Shown piece by piece: positions 1 to 12,015 of a stretch of 64,000 nucleotides of DNA. Made by a program: the position numbers and the translations under genes. This DNA is from Amphibalanus amphitrite (taxonomy: Eukaryota > Arthropoda > Thecostraca > Balanomorpha > Balanidae), in NCBI RefSeq assembly GCF_019059575.1, contig NW_024881611.1, forward strand, positions 559,001-623,000. Reading direction: 5' to 3'. Each line of letters starts with the position of its first letter. Position 1 is the stretch's first letter. The notes under the pieces were generated by a model. That model was given only the letters and a program-made list of their open reading frames with translations, did no database searches and was not told where the DNA came from.

Positions 1-2070
1 TAAATCATCAGTTTGATTAACACGACTAATTGAAAAGGCTTGCTCATTCAGAGCAATTTCGGTAGAAATGTTTACTCTTCACGTGAGCTCCGTAAATCAT
101 GTTAACTGCTGTTTTCCAACGGAAGTAGTTCCATTCCTTTGATTTTAATGTGATGTCCGCATTGAAGTCTACCGGTAAGTGGCTTATTTACTTACGGCTT
201 TGATGCAGCCCATTCCATTAACTTCAATCATCTAGATAACTTTGACCCGGCGGCGGTAGCGGAGAGCCGCTCTCAATTGTTGATCGACGAGAGGCAAGTG
301 GAGACCGATCCCTGATGGCCGATGCAGGGGTTCACTAGGGTGCATCTCTCAGCGTTCACTGTATAGCTTCGACGACATCGCTTTAGATGAGGCACACACG
401 GCTCATAATCAGGTGATAAGAGCGACGCGATGGTGCACTATTCGGTAATCGGCCTGAGGTGAAGTGGTCAATAAATAATTAACAAGTCCTAGAAAGCGGG
501 CTAACGTTTACTAGATGACGGGTTATCCTTTAAATAGGGTGAGTGACAGAGCTGATCACATCCTCTGCACGGTGATAATAAGGTCGGAGCGGACAACTCA
601 CAGCAACGGAGCATATAATAATCTGCAAATAATTCCAACTTTCAGACAGGTATGCAGCCTCTTCTGTGTAAATAATTATCTCCCCATCAGGCGACATGAG
701 TTCGCAGTCTGGGAAACGGCCCTGGCGGCCGATGACAGCGGAAAATACACGGGTGGGCACATTGCGGCGCGCCGAGCGGCATGGCTAAATCAACAGCTCG
801 GCCCGATACCGCGGCGCCCGACCATAACTCAACCTGCAGTGCAGTGCAAACGTTTACGGCCACCGGCCGGCCGTGCAATCCACCTGCGGCCGCGATAACT
901 CGGCCGTAATGAGCCATAAACGGAACGTCCGAAAACGTTGCAGCCTTTGTTCAGGAACACACGATAATAGCCGGTGCCGAGTGTTGCCGGGCCTGTTACA
1001 ACCGGAGCGGGCCCGGCCAGCGCGCTGTAGTTGCCCGACGCTCCAAGAGCAGGTCGTCACGCCACGGTTAGAGGAGGTCTGATGAACTCAACCGGAGCAG
1101 CCGGCCGAGAGCCGCACCAATACGCCGCGGGTCCGAGAGGGGCGATCAGACGGGCTCTGACCAGACGCCCGGCCGCCGGCAGCATTAGCTCCGAGATTTC
1201 GGCCCGCGCCAGAGTGATGTGCCGGAGTCGGACGTCTGTTGCCAGGCCGAGCCGGCAGTCGATCAGTGCATTAATCCATCTGTTAGTCGGCCCATCTGTC
1301 CGTCTACCCGTCACTGCTGTCCCGTTGACCGGCTGTGTGTTTGTCCAACTGTCCTGTCCGTTTGTTCCGCAGCCCAAGACCAATGTTTGGCGTCCCGCGG
1401 CAAACATTGCCCTCCATTAGGATCGTGCTCGATGTCGACAGAAGTCTGATGCATTCTGATCCGTTTCCGCCAGTCATATGTGATGACGGACCACGAGCAA
1501 AGCCAGAGCCACCATGTCTTATTATGAGCCGGATTAAATGTTCACTGCTCAGCATAACATATGAGGAATGCAGCCCGTGAAGGTATCATTATCAACTATA
1601 AATAGACCGTTTGCAGCCTTGGTTATGAGACGGGCGCACATTTCTTTCCGACAATCTAGCGATTACCTAAAAGGTCAAAACCATCCCATAGCGTTGATGA
1701 ACCATTAGATTTCGTTAAGTGGCCATGGTGACACAAAACGGCCCTAAACGGTTGAATATAAAGACGATCAGTTTTAAGTCATACACTCAAAACTTTTTTA
1801 CTACCTCCTGGAGAGTTCATTTTCATCAAACCCGCAAGATAATAGTATATTAAAAGGGTAACTCGCTGCTACCATTATGTGCATAGTAACGGTACGTGGT
1901 TAATATGAACTTATTCGCCAGCGAATAGTATTATTACCATGTAAATATCCATATTACTCTCGCGATCCAGAACATCACGAAAACTCTTTCCTCCTGAGTA
2001 TCGTGACTCGGGTACAGATAGTCGTTTCATGCGTGGATCTTGTTTACCTTCGTGAAGATGATATTTGAAA
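1..2070. other. Unassigned DNA with a CpG-rich block
   Basis: No exon, RNA gene or repeat family recognised. Positions about 690-1420 are CpG-rich and give overlapping open frames on both strands with no protein-like conservation. The rest is AT-richer. Confidence 0.5.
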
Positions 2071-2077
2071 TGGAAAC

Positions 2078-2264
2078 AATCAGCCAATCAGAAACGAGAT
2101 CGGCCGTTTGCGGTTTGAAGGCCGCGCGCATCTGTCAGTTCTCGGCCGTTGGTCTCCGAGAGCGGATGTGAGCAGTGTCGGTGCCGCGCGGCGTGGCCGT
2201 TGGTGTCTGGTGATTGTGCTTGTGTGTTGTTCATCGCCTATAGAGCCTCTGTGGACATTTTATT
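2078..2264 (+). promoter_or_regulatory. Candidate promoter and non-coding first exon
   Basis: Two CCAAT-type motifs (2078-2090) are followed by a CpG-rich tract with an initiator-like TCAGTT near 2137 and a good splice donor, ATT|GTAAGT, with the intron at 2265. No ATG-initiated reading frame of note lies between them. The arrangement resembles a TATA-less promoter with a 5' UTR exon, but no partner exon is visible. Confidence 0.2.
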
Positions 2265-2759
2265 GTAAGTACCTATGTGCTAGAGCATTGCGTGCCGTTG
2301 AGTGGTGCTAATTTGACCTGGTTAACAGGACCCCGTGCACGGCCACGTGGCCTAGTGTTGTGAGTACGTACATTAATTTTGTTGTGATGCTACAAGTTTA
2401 TGCATTTTGTTGGTGACTTTGAAAAAGCCTTGCACTGTAGTGATCCAGTCTCATTATCTCACGCAGACGGGCGACCACCCAGGAACGCCGTCGCTCACTT
2501 CAAATATTGTGTGCTCTGCCTAATCCAATATGAGGGCGCTGAATGTCTTGTATTCATATTCAAATTGCATTCAAGTTGTATCGTGGTGTTTATTTACCGC
2601 TTGTGCATTGCTGAACGCTTTGTATAAATTTGTATGAATAAGTGAAGAGTCTCACAATGTTCATGGTTGGTGTGCCCCTCGTATTGTTTGTACGGAAGCC
2701 AAATATACCTACATTGTTGCTCTTGAAGCATTTTTTTTAGTTGGTGAGCTCCGGTTAAC

Positions 2760-2779
2760 AGAAGCTTCGTGAAGCTTCT
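2760..2779. promoter_or_regulatory. Perfect heat-shock-element-like motif
   Basis: AGAAGCTTCGTGAAGCTTCT contains four contiguous alternating pentamers (nGAAn, nTTCn, nGAAn, nTTCn). This is the arrangement bound by trimeric HSF. It is also a 22-bp hairpin (2759-2780) with 10-bp arms. No heat-shock gene is recognised nearby, so function is unproven. Confidence 0.4.
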
Positions 2780-2819
2780 GAAGGAAGCGTCTGTGGGTCT
2801 GTTACCATCCTCTGGGGGG

Positions 2820-3176
2820 TTTACACTAAAGGAAAGAGTAAACATTACCATGTGACAAAGGGTAGGCCATAAGAATATACTCTATGTAGGAGGGTAAAGC
2901 ACAGAGTAGATGATGCGTTACTCCCTAAAAAAGGGTTCCGTTAAAGATTTACCCTTTCAAAGAGTGTAACCCAAAAAATGTTACACTCTAGACAAGAGTA
3001 AATCAAAAGAGTTTACCATTCAGAAGATGGTAAAAAACGTCTGTGTGTCATGTTACCCCTCCCTGGCGAGTTTACTCTTCATGAAAGAGTAAAATTTACC
3101 ATCTGGAAGGTGGTAAAAAACGTCTGTGTGTCAAGCTACCATGCTATGGCGGGTTTACCCTTCAGGAAATGGTAAA
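2820..3176. repeat. Array of 23-nt inverted repeats (TTTAC...GTAAA)
   Basis: At least nine motifs of exactly 23 nt begin near 2820, 2844, 2876, 2916, 2948, 2980, 3012, 3071, 3095 and 3154. Most start TTTAC and end GTAAA, with a partly complementary 4-nt inner stem and a 5-nt loop; the 2916 copy is weakest. Starts are spaced 24, 32, 40, 32, 32, 32, 59, 24 and 59 bp. The right part forms an 83-bp higher-order repeat containing the shared CGTCTGTGTGTC spacer. Confidence 0.65.
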
Positions 3177-3185
3177 AAAGTTTCA

Positions 3186-5150
3186 GTGTAGCATGATTAC
3201 TTTACCAGTGAATGGCGTGCGACTAGAGAATAATCCGCGAATGACCCGACCCGGAACATGGCCCGCGTGTGCTCCGACGTTGACCTGACCACATCCCGCG
3301 CTGACCCGTGCCGATCGGCAGACGATGTGCCGGTCGGGATGGCCCGGCGATGACCGGGCGATGACCGACCTTGCCAGATTAACTCGGGGGCCAGTACCGG
3401 CCCGTCCGGCCCATAACGCAGTCATTAGCAGCGGAGCCGCCCCGGATCGGAGCCGGCATCAGCACCGGCCGATCGTAAACGCTCGATATGGCCACGCCGC
3501 GCCGCTCGGGCACTGATCGGCACCGCTCGGCGCGGTACGGCGCGGCTCGGCGCGGCCGCTCTGGCCCGGTCGGTCAGTTGGCCGACGGCGCCGGTCGGGC
3601 GGTCAGCGCAGACGCCTGTCCGCCGCCCGGACAGGCGGACAGGCGGGGGCGGGTCGACAGAACACGGCCGAGTGGCCCTCCACCCTGACGCTGGCGGCCG
3701 AGGGCGGTTTGTCTCAGCGGCGATCTGCCGACTCATTGTCGCACTCACAAGATGCTTACCTCCGGCCGGCGGCGCGCACCGCCCCGTCAAGTGGCCGCGC
3801 CCGTCGGTGCCCCTATTCATCTCCCGGATACTGAGTATGAAGTCTGTGCACCTTGCCTCTCCGCTGTGTACATCCTACGAACCACGCAGTACGCTACTTG
3901 GTGCTTCTGTCCGCCACCCGAGATCGCACCACGCTGATACAGCAGCTGATCTGACGTGCGCACAGGGCCACAGGTGGGCCGGAGACGCTCATTAGTGCTG
4001 GAACTGGCACCAATTATCCGCCCGGACGGCACACGACGCCGCGGAGGGAGCCGCACGCCTCCCACCGCCCACCGTCCACCGTCCGTCAGCCGAGCGCTGT
4101 CCGAGGGCCGTCCAAGGCACGAGACAGCGCCGTCAGTCAGAGCAGGCCATTACCGCGAGACTACAGAGACGGAGCGACACGAGATTAGGCGACAGACGCC
4201 CCGCGCAAGTCTCCGGCATTTGGCTCCCTGTGTCGGTGCGCGTCGGAATGTCTGACGACAGGCTGCGTCACCGGGAAGAGCAGCGCTAGAGCCAAGTTCG
4301 AACGACGAACCATGAGCTGATCGACATCAGGCGCCGGGCGTGGGTTTGAAACGAGCGGAGAGAGTCGCATCATTCAGCTGGTCACCCAACGGTCTCGGGC
4401 TGTCCGGCCCCGCACGCCCAGTCCCTGGGGGCGCCATTCACACCTTTGTGATGCCCGTCGCGGGCCCGACACTTTATGAAGCGGTTTCGGGGCGCCCGGC
4501 TCCGGCGTCCATTGATGCCTGGGTGGAGAGAGGGCGGAGAGAGGGTGGAGAGAGGGCGTGAGAGGCGACAGGCGTCTGTGTATCGAACAGAGCCCACTCT
4601 GAGCTCCCTAGCACCCAATGTCAATGGACGCAGCTCGGGTGGAACTGAGGCTGTTTCAGCTCGGCGCCGGGCCGAGATAGTGCGGCCCTGTGCGGCGTGT
4701 AGACGGCGCTGGCCGCAGCGGGCGGCCGGTGCACCTCCTGCCGGGCGCCACAGAGCCGCCCTGAGCCACTGAAGGTGTGTTTATACCCAGCTGGGCGGCC
4801 AGGCTGGCCGCACCAGAAGCTCTGCTTATGACGGCGAGCCGCTCAGCGCCAGCCGAGTTCCAGCCCAGAAGTGTTATGTAAACACTGGCCGAGTGGTGGA
4901 GCGTGGCACTTAACACGCGCCCCGGTCCGGCATGGCTCGCCGTCGCCGCTGTGTTTGCGCCAGCTGGTGTGTACGCTCCGTGAAGCTGCACTGGTCTGCA
5001 ACGGCTGTTGTTGCACGCTGTTGGCTTTGTTTACACGTGTTCAGCGCTGTTTTACACATCCGTACGAATTCACGATGTGCATAACCGTTATGTGTGCCTG
5101 ATTCACTTAATTTACATCGATGTCAGGAGATAAGTGATAATTATGGCAAA
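3186..5150. other. CpG-rich island without recognised gene
   Basis: Dense CpG sequence with many short overlapping open frames on both strands. A purine-rich GGAGAGAGGGN tandem lies at about 4520-4562. No conserved protein segment or RNA gene was recognised. Confidence 0.45.
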
Positions 5151-5263
5151 CTACGACTGATACCAAAAGTTTTTGTTCATCGGCTGCAGAAAAGACAACA
5201 ACGTTTGTAAACCAGGCCTCCGTTTGGGGCAGTGCCGTAGCAGTAGCGCCAGCAGGTCCTCAC

Positions 5264-5363
5264 CTTTGACGGCGACAGTCGGTCCGATCAGCAGCACCAC
5301 CAGCAGCAGACAGACGTCCCTGCACGTCGGCCAGGTCACTCGGGTCACTCGGCGTCCGCCCAT
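5264..5363 (-). CDS. Candidate signal-peptide exon of a secreted protein
   Basis: ATG at 5363 lies in a strong GGCCATGG context. It begins a 33-residue segment with a basic N-terminus and a hydrophobic core, CLLLVVLLIGPTVAV, like a signal peptide. Codons are mostly CTG and GTG, as in the VCPIP1 exons. A GTGAGG donor follows at 5263, giving the phase-1 intron common after signal peptides. A TTTTCTGCAG acceptor (exon from 5183) would define an 80-bp intron with a short open frame beyond. Read through unspliced, the frame is 70 aa and stops at 5151. The protein is not recognised and no further exon is certain. Confidence 0.25.
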
Positions 5364-8300
5364 GGCCGGCCCAGGTCAGCGGCGGGTCACAGCCGCTTCA
5401 ATACATCACCCGCTCCGACCCTGCAACACACAGAGAACAACACTCAGACAGGGCTGCACGGCTCGTAATGGGCGCATTACACAGTCAACACAGACCCGTG
5501 CAAATCAACATGTCTTTAGCAATGGATTATTATAGGTTGCACACAAATAAGGGCAGCTGCACACTAGTCGGGATATTGACGGAAGTAATTTCCATATGTG
5601 ACGCCACGTTTCGTGACGGTTGGACACTGAACCTCGTCACACCTATGGCTTCGTAAGCCGCTTAAAGCCGCCGCACCTCCGCAAGCCCTCCCTCACGAGC
5701 ACATCGCGCCCTGGCCGGAAACACTGACAAGTCGCGTCTGTCCCCGGCCTTCCCCGCGCCTTCCCCCGCTCTCGCGACCGGCGCGTTCCTTCACCCCACG
5801 CCGCTAGTGCCGGCGCGACAAAACCGCTTACGGGGTGCGCATAAGAGGATCGACACCCATCGAGCGCCGACTTAATTCGTACACAGTTGATAAAGTGGCT
5901 GTCGAGGGAGCCGCGAGATGCGACATTGCTCTCAGCAGAGCCGTGTATGCGTAATTTGACAGCTCGCGTTTACATCCCGATAGCGAGGTGGTGATAGATA
6001 AACGGATGCTGCTGCAGCCTCGTGTGCCTGACAGGTAAGAAGTAACTTTAGCTATCATCAAAGGATGTCATTTCCTGTTTGGCCTGACTCTGAGGCTGCT
6101 CGCCTGATACACGATAATTTTTTATCTACAGGAATGAGACAGGAAACATATAAAATTGGCCATAACATTGTATTTTAAATGATTCGAATTAGAACAATAC
6201 GCATGTCGTTAAAATGCAAAAAACAAACAAAAAACAAATAAAAACATTGGATATGAAGAATCAAAAGTATAGGTGCTTAAAACACATGCCTATCGGTACG
6301 TTCATGCACCGTTATTCAGTAGTCACTACAAGATGCATGATGGTGGTTGCATTTACATACGAACTTACGTCTTCTTTATCTTGTGTAATGGTGCACCCAC
6401 GTGAAGGCACCTTTCAACAGCCGCGCGACTCCGCCGTTTATTTCTCCGCATTCCACAACACAGAGATTCACTGCCGCTGCATGTAAAACACAATAAATTT
6501 TCATGAGACCTTATGAATAAAATGCTAATTTTCACCAACTGTCTACTGAATGTCGGGTCGACCTCCGTCCCTGACCAATGACCATGTCATCGTCCAGCGT
6601 GTCCATAGCGCACCAGTCACCGGACTATAAAAAGACGGCTGCCAAGTTTTTACCTGGAATCCAATCATTCACACCAACTGGCACCTTTCGAAAAATAAAC
6701 AACATAAAAAGCTCAACCGTATGCACAATCAACCGTCCCCGCCCATATCCGTTTCACACAGATCACCGGTGGCCCAGCCGGCTGTTTTACCTGGACTGCT
6801 CCAGTTCCCATCACTTCCCACGGGCGGGCCGTGCCCAGAACGAGGCCCCTCCGACCCTATGTGGCTCGTTAAACCGGCAGTGCCAGCGTGCGGCCGGTAA
6901 CGAGGCCCGCCGCGCCCGCCGCCACCTGCGGTGGCCCTTTTTACGACGGCTGCATTGTTGGCCCGGCCGGGCCGTTCATCTCTGTCGCCGAGCTCGGGCG
7001 TTTTTCACCGGCCAGCCACGTCGCCCGGGCAGCCGTGATCGCCACTCTATGGCCGGCCCGTTCCGTTTGTCTGTCTGTCTGTCTCCGTCCGTCCGTCCGT
7101 CCGTCTCCGTCCGTCTCTCGGTGTCTCTATCTGTCTCCCGGGCCGGCCGTGACCGCCCGTCGACTCGCTCGTTCGTCCGGTCAATGGCGGCCGTTACGGC
7201 GCCGGAGTTTTTCTCCGATCCCAGATAGGATGGAGCGCCAGCTGTGCAGACGGCCGACGCTCTCTCTCGATAGTGCCATCCTGACCGTGGGAACCGGGTA
7301 CGGACGCCACCTATCTGACACGGGGACGACATTGATCATTGCAGGCGGCTGATCGGCAGCCCGAGTCGTGGCTCTCCTGAATGGTGACGCTATCTCGCCA
7401 TGCTCCGATACGTTCGTTCATCATGAGTCGGCGCAGATAAATCCGCGCCCGACCGAGGCGATAGTCGTTTGATGTAACTAATGAGCAGTGGCGGCCGCGG
7501 CCGCCATCAGATACACCCGCAGTCGCCGGTCACGCTGTCAGTGTTGCATGCGGTATTCCGTGTCCGACCACATGTCTTCCTTATCTCGCGTTTGCTCAGA
7601 CAAGCGTCGGTCTATATCGATGCGGTTCGTCGACTTCATTTGACGTTCAAACCGGCCGAGTCTTTAGCTTGAGGTTTATAACCCGGCGTTGGGGAGTTCA
7701 CTGACTGGTTTCTGCTGTGACGGTGTTCTGCCCCGCCCGGTGAGCCGGTGTCCAGAGGACGGCGCGCCCACTCCACAGCTCGGGGCGTGTGTGGTACGCA
7801 GGTATGTAGCTCGCCGTCTCGGGTACCGGACTGGTAGGGAGGGAGGCGGCCCCCTGCCGACGGCGGGCGGGCCGCGCGGCGGGGGAGCTCAGGGGAGCGC
7901 ACCCGGCCGCCATCCATCGTGGCTCGTACCTGGCCGCTGCCAGCCGGACAAGATCTCCTGATCTGGGGGTGACGCTCCCCGGCGCCCTCCCGCCGGCTCA
8001 CGAAAAACAAACTACCAGCCGCGGGACGCGCCCGGCCGGCCGGGGGTGCAGGCGTCGCGTGCGGCCGCCGCTCGCCTGCGCCGCGCCGCTGGTGACATGA
8101 AGCCATCGCGATGAGGCTGGTACGATGCGCCGCCAGCAGGCGATCCAGATACGGCCGCCGGCGACGTCTGCCGATCGGGACTCGGCCGCATGCAACCACC
8201 GCTCTGCGCTCGTCTGATACAGAGCGATAACGGCGCTGGCTGCGGGCCGGCCTCGTAATTACCCAGCCCGCAGCGCTCCCAGCCCGAACAAGTCAATTTT

Positions 8301-9057
8301 CGGAGCCATGGCTCTCAAAGAGGCGGTCTGCAAGTGCGGCTTCTTGAACATAACCACCCAGCTCGGCTGATCGCCTTACGGCCGCGCGGCCAGTTCGGCG
8401 TTTCCCGGAGCCATCCCAAAATACCTGGCACGATGGCATCTGGGCACCGGCATCAGATGCTGGCCCATGTGAGCATGGTTAATGACCACCGATGTGAAGA
8501 TTGCCCGTCCAAATGTGAGCCTGCACGTGATGTTCACAGTCTCATTACGCCGGCGATTACCGCAAACGGTCTGCAGCGGGGTGCATCGCTATCCGCTGAT
8601 CGCGCGGCGCGAGTGGCGACCGCCGGCGCCCGTAAATCGCGGCCTCGGCGGCCTGTCGTAACCGCCGCCGCCGCGTCGGTATGTCATAAACAAACAGCGT
8701 GCGCTGTGCCGGTTCCGGCTCACTCTGCGGGCGGTGCGCCGACCGACGGCGGCCCTCCGACGCTCCCAGCGACCTCCCGGTGCCCCGGCCGTCGTCAAAT
8801 GAGCACGGGCACGGTGACCTGTGCTCCCAGACGCTCCACTTCGTGACCGAGGCGGCCACTCCATCCGCGCTCGGACCACACTCGACGAATGCGCTCGGCG
8901 CCCGCTCCGTGCTCTATTCGCCCATCTCCGGATTCATTCCGTGCTCTACATCCTGATGAACTATGTATACGACCATCAGCACGGTTTATCGCAATACTGA
9001 GCCGCTTGTCCATGGACATCATGTGCCCCATCAAACTCCGCCTGTGTTTAAACAGCG
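5364..9057. other. Unassigned DNA with two CpG-rich blocks
   Basis: CpG-rich at about 6740-7400 and 7640-8960; AT-richer at 5820-6740. Long open frames here, such as 216 codons from 6578, have no recognised domain and lie over low-complexity sequence. Confidence 0.45.
7066..7140. repeat. GTCT/GTCC microsatellite
   Basis: Runs of GTCT, then GTCC, then mixed GTCTC/GTCCG units, in the middle of the CpG-rich block. Confidence 0.85.
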
Positions 9058-10248
9058 ACCGCCATTTTCAGGGCATATTTTAACATACTGACTGCGTCCC
9101 ATTTTGGGACGCAGCCCTCTGCCTTTGGGACGTAGCCCTCGCGAAATTTGGACCACTGCGTCCCACACTGAAATGCCACGGTTTCAGCCGAAAAGTGCGA
9201 GCAAAAATAAGTAACATGCCTCGGTCTTTTACTGTGTAAAAGATGTTGGCTTTCCGATTGCTTTGTGCCCTGATTTACTATGTACCTAAGCACATACATG
9301 CCCTCTCCAGTCCTTGTGCCCTGCCCTACCCTTGGTCATACACCTTATTATGTTCTTCCCTACTATACCCCTAGGATATGTGCCCTGCCCAGTGCCCTGT
9401 CCTTAGGTCTTTTACCTTGCCCTGGCCTTTCTTCAGGCCCTTTGCCCCGCTCTGCCCTGCCCTCAAACACGATACTTTATATATTCTGCCTGGAAATTTG
9501 ATGCGCTGCCTTCCCGTCTTTTGGCCCCGTGCCCTGCCCTACCCTAGTTTGGGGCCCCTGCCCTTCTCTGCCCTCAAGCCTTGTACACTTGTCCTGCCAT
9601 CAGACCCCGTGCCGCTGCCTTGTCTTCAGGTACTGTGCCCTGCCCTGCCATCAGGCCTTGTGCCTTCCCATGTCCTCATGCCCCGGCCCCGCGCCCATCC
9701 TCGAGCCTAATGCCTTGCCCTGCCTCAGGCCCTGTCCTGTCATGTTCTGCTTCCAGGCCTCATGTGCATTGCCCTGCCCTTAGACCCTGTGCCCTGTTCT
9801 GCCATTAAGCCTTATGCGTTGTATCGCCCTCAGGCCCGTGCCCGGCCTCGCCCTAAGTTGCTGTGCTCTGCCCTGTCGTCAGGCCTTGTGCCGTCCCATG
9901 CCATCAGACCCTGTGTCCTACTCTGCCCTCAAGCCCTGTATTCTGCATTGCCCTAAGGTCTCGTGTCCCATGCCCGCTCTCAGGCGCTGTGCCCTGCCCT
10001 GTCATCAGGCCCTGTGGTGTCTCCCGCCCTCAGGTCCCGTGCCGTTTCCCGTCCTCATGCCCCGTGCCCTTACCTGTCCTCATAACCCGTGCTTTGTTCT
10101 GCCTCCATGCCCTGAGCCTTGCCCTGCCCTCAGGCCCCATACCCTGGCCCTGTTTCACCGGTGATAGCAGCACGCTGCTATTACACGTGTCAAATTGGGT
10201 TTCCATGGAGACATCAACAGGCCCATTGCTCAAACACTACCACAAGTA

Positions 10249-10256
10249 TGACGTCA
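10249..10256. promoter_or_regulatory. Consensus CRE, TGACGTCA
   Basis: A perfect 8-bp cAMP-response-element palindrome inside the sequence that interrupts the minisatellite. Such a site also occurs by chance. Confidence 0.15.
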
Positions 10257-10291
10257 GCTCGCGGAATTTGATAGCAGCGTCCGACGTCCGT

Positions 10292-10358
10292 GAAACACTG
10301 CCCACGTCTTGTCATACCTTCGGGGCCCGAAGGTATGACAAGACGTGGGCGGTGTTTC
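10292..10358. repeat. 67-nt near-perfect palindrome
   Basis: Arms 10292-10324 and 10326-10358 are complementary over 33 bp with one mismatch (a T where C is expected) and a single-base centre. Centre sequence CTTCGGGGCCCGAAG. Confidence 0.9.
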
Positions 10359-10754
10359 GGGCCTTGTGTCATACCTGTGTCTTATGTCTTGCTCTACCTT
10401 TAGGTACTATTTCTTGCCCTGCTCTAAGATCCTGCGTGTTGCCCTGCCATCAGGTGTGTTGATCATCAGGTGTTCTAAGGCCCTGTGTCTTGCACTACTC
10501 TCCGGCCTTGTGTAATGATAGCCTCAGACCCGCGCCTTGCCTTGCCCTCGGACCCTGCATCCTACCCAGCCCTCAAGTATCCGTCTTAGCTTAGCTTCAT
10601 GGCCTGTGCCTGCCCTGTCCTTAGGGCTCAGACTCTGTGTCCTGCCCTTCCCTAAAGTCCTGTTTAGAGATGTCAAGTTGGAGCCCGCAGGCCCGGAGCC
10701 TGGCCCAAAATCCGGCCCTACAGGGCTTTTGCATGCACAGTGGATTGTATCATT

Positions 10755-11120
10755 GTTTTGAGGTACCTCATCGAAACGCATCGACTGATATGCGACATGA
10801 TCTATCTTGGTCACGAAATGACCGTAATGTGAGCTCAAGTTCTGACCTTGACATTTCGAGGTAAAAATGAGAGAAGAACGATCGTGCAAACGAAAATTCT
10901 CTACCTTTTTTAGTTCAAAAGCTTTTCATGAAACCAATATTGACAAAAATTGTAATTTTACCCGTTTTTGGCTATGGAGCCTTAACCGTTGATCTGAACT
11001 CAATCCTGACGAAATATTGACGAAAGAGCTGTTCAAGATATATCGATTGCTTTTCTCCTATCGATTGCGCCCTCCTAGCTATCATAGTTTTTGAGATACC
11101 GGCACGTTTTCCGAAAAAAA
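10755..11120 (+). repeat. Dispersed repeat, copy A
   Basis: Shares with 22005-22405 an ordered series of blocks: TCGACTGATATGC, a CTGACCTTGAC-like motif, TTTTTGG before GGAG, CCGTTGATCTGA, AAAGAGCT, and TATCGATTGCGC-type and CTATCATAGTTTTTGAG-type segments. The two copies are diverged, but order and spacing agree. No open frame is conserved. Confidence 0.6.
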
Positions 11121-11695
11121 AATATCGCATCATTGCGAAGTTTGACATTTGATGGCATACGGTCAGATCAGGGCCGTCATAGCCGTCTGGCCATAGGAGG
11201 ATATAGAGGGGGCCACGGGCCATGCTCCCCCCCCCCCAAAGCGCCCGGAAATGGCACAAAATCGACACATTTCTGGGCATAATAATTAAACAAAGGAACT
11301 TCCATTGGGAAAAGTTTGGGTTATATTACATGATAGGCAGTAAGGAAGCGAAATCCGAAGCATCCAAAGCATCCGTTCATCCAAAGCATTAATCTATGAT
11401 GGATTTTTTATGTAGCTTTAAAATCCGATGATTTTTTGTCACAACTTAGGTGGGTACTGTTTGACCTTACGTCACCTAATTATTTCAAACACATAGTATC
11501 TTCAATGCAAATTGGCCATGTTTCACACGTCAACCTCTATTCTGAATCAATTGATAAGGGTGAAAAACGCAGGAAGAGACGTATGTATCACATTTTAATC
11601 ATGTGCATATTCATATTTATTCTCTAAGCATAGGTACAATTTGGTGCGTCAAGGGAGGTCAAACACGCCCAACGCCGTTCAGGAAAACGAGTGAC

Positions 11696-11799
11696 TATAG
11701 TTCGTTTTTCTTAAGTTTGCCCCTCACTGTAAACGTCTTTTTGAACACAGCACGAGAATTGCTAGCTGAATTACTGAGAAAACTGGTTGGCGCACATTG
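11696..11799 (+). repeat. Left arm of perfect 104-bp inverted repeat
   Basis: Every base matches the reverse complement of 12016-12119. The arm has no stop in one frame and would encode about 34 residues including VNVFLNTARELLAELLRKL. The peptide is not recognised. Confidence 0.95.
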
Positions 11800-12015
11800 A
11801 TTTCACCAGATTTCACAGACGATCAATTTTATCAAATTTGTTTACCATTTCACAGACTCATAGCTCGTATTTACCCATACCTACAGCTCCACAGTGATAG
11901 ACGACTTCTCAGGAATTATGTCTGAACTAATTAATAAATTGCACGGCGTTTAACATTAACGTTACATCGTCTGTGTTCAAAACTTATTTTGAAAATATTA
12001 TTCATATCTCCGATA

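Larger units (their letters stand above)
9297..10662. repeat. 25-bp minisatellite (CAGGCCCTGTGCCCTGCCCT type)
   Basis: Degenerate tandem units of about 25 bp, clearest at 9640-10160, with sense CAGGCCxxGTGCCxTxCC. Since 25 is not a multiple of three, the frame rotates, and the open frames over it are artefacts. Interrupted by unrelated sequence at about 10160-10372. Confidence 0.8.

Noticed and set aside
2820..3176. Short palindromic repeats as a CRISPR array
   Set aside because: Repeats are diverged, spacers are not unique or of constant size, and there is no prokaryotic context.
6578..7352. Frames of 216 and 154 codons
   Set aside because: Lie over a GTCT/GTCC microsatellite and CpG-rich sequence; no recognised motif.
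9280..10462. Overlapping Cys/Pro/Leu-rich frames up to 199 codons
   Set aside because: A 25-bp tandem array read in rotating frames; low complexity only.
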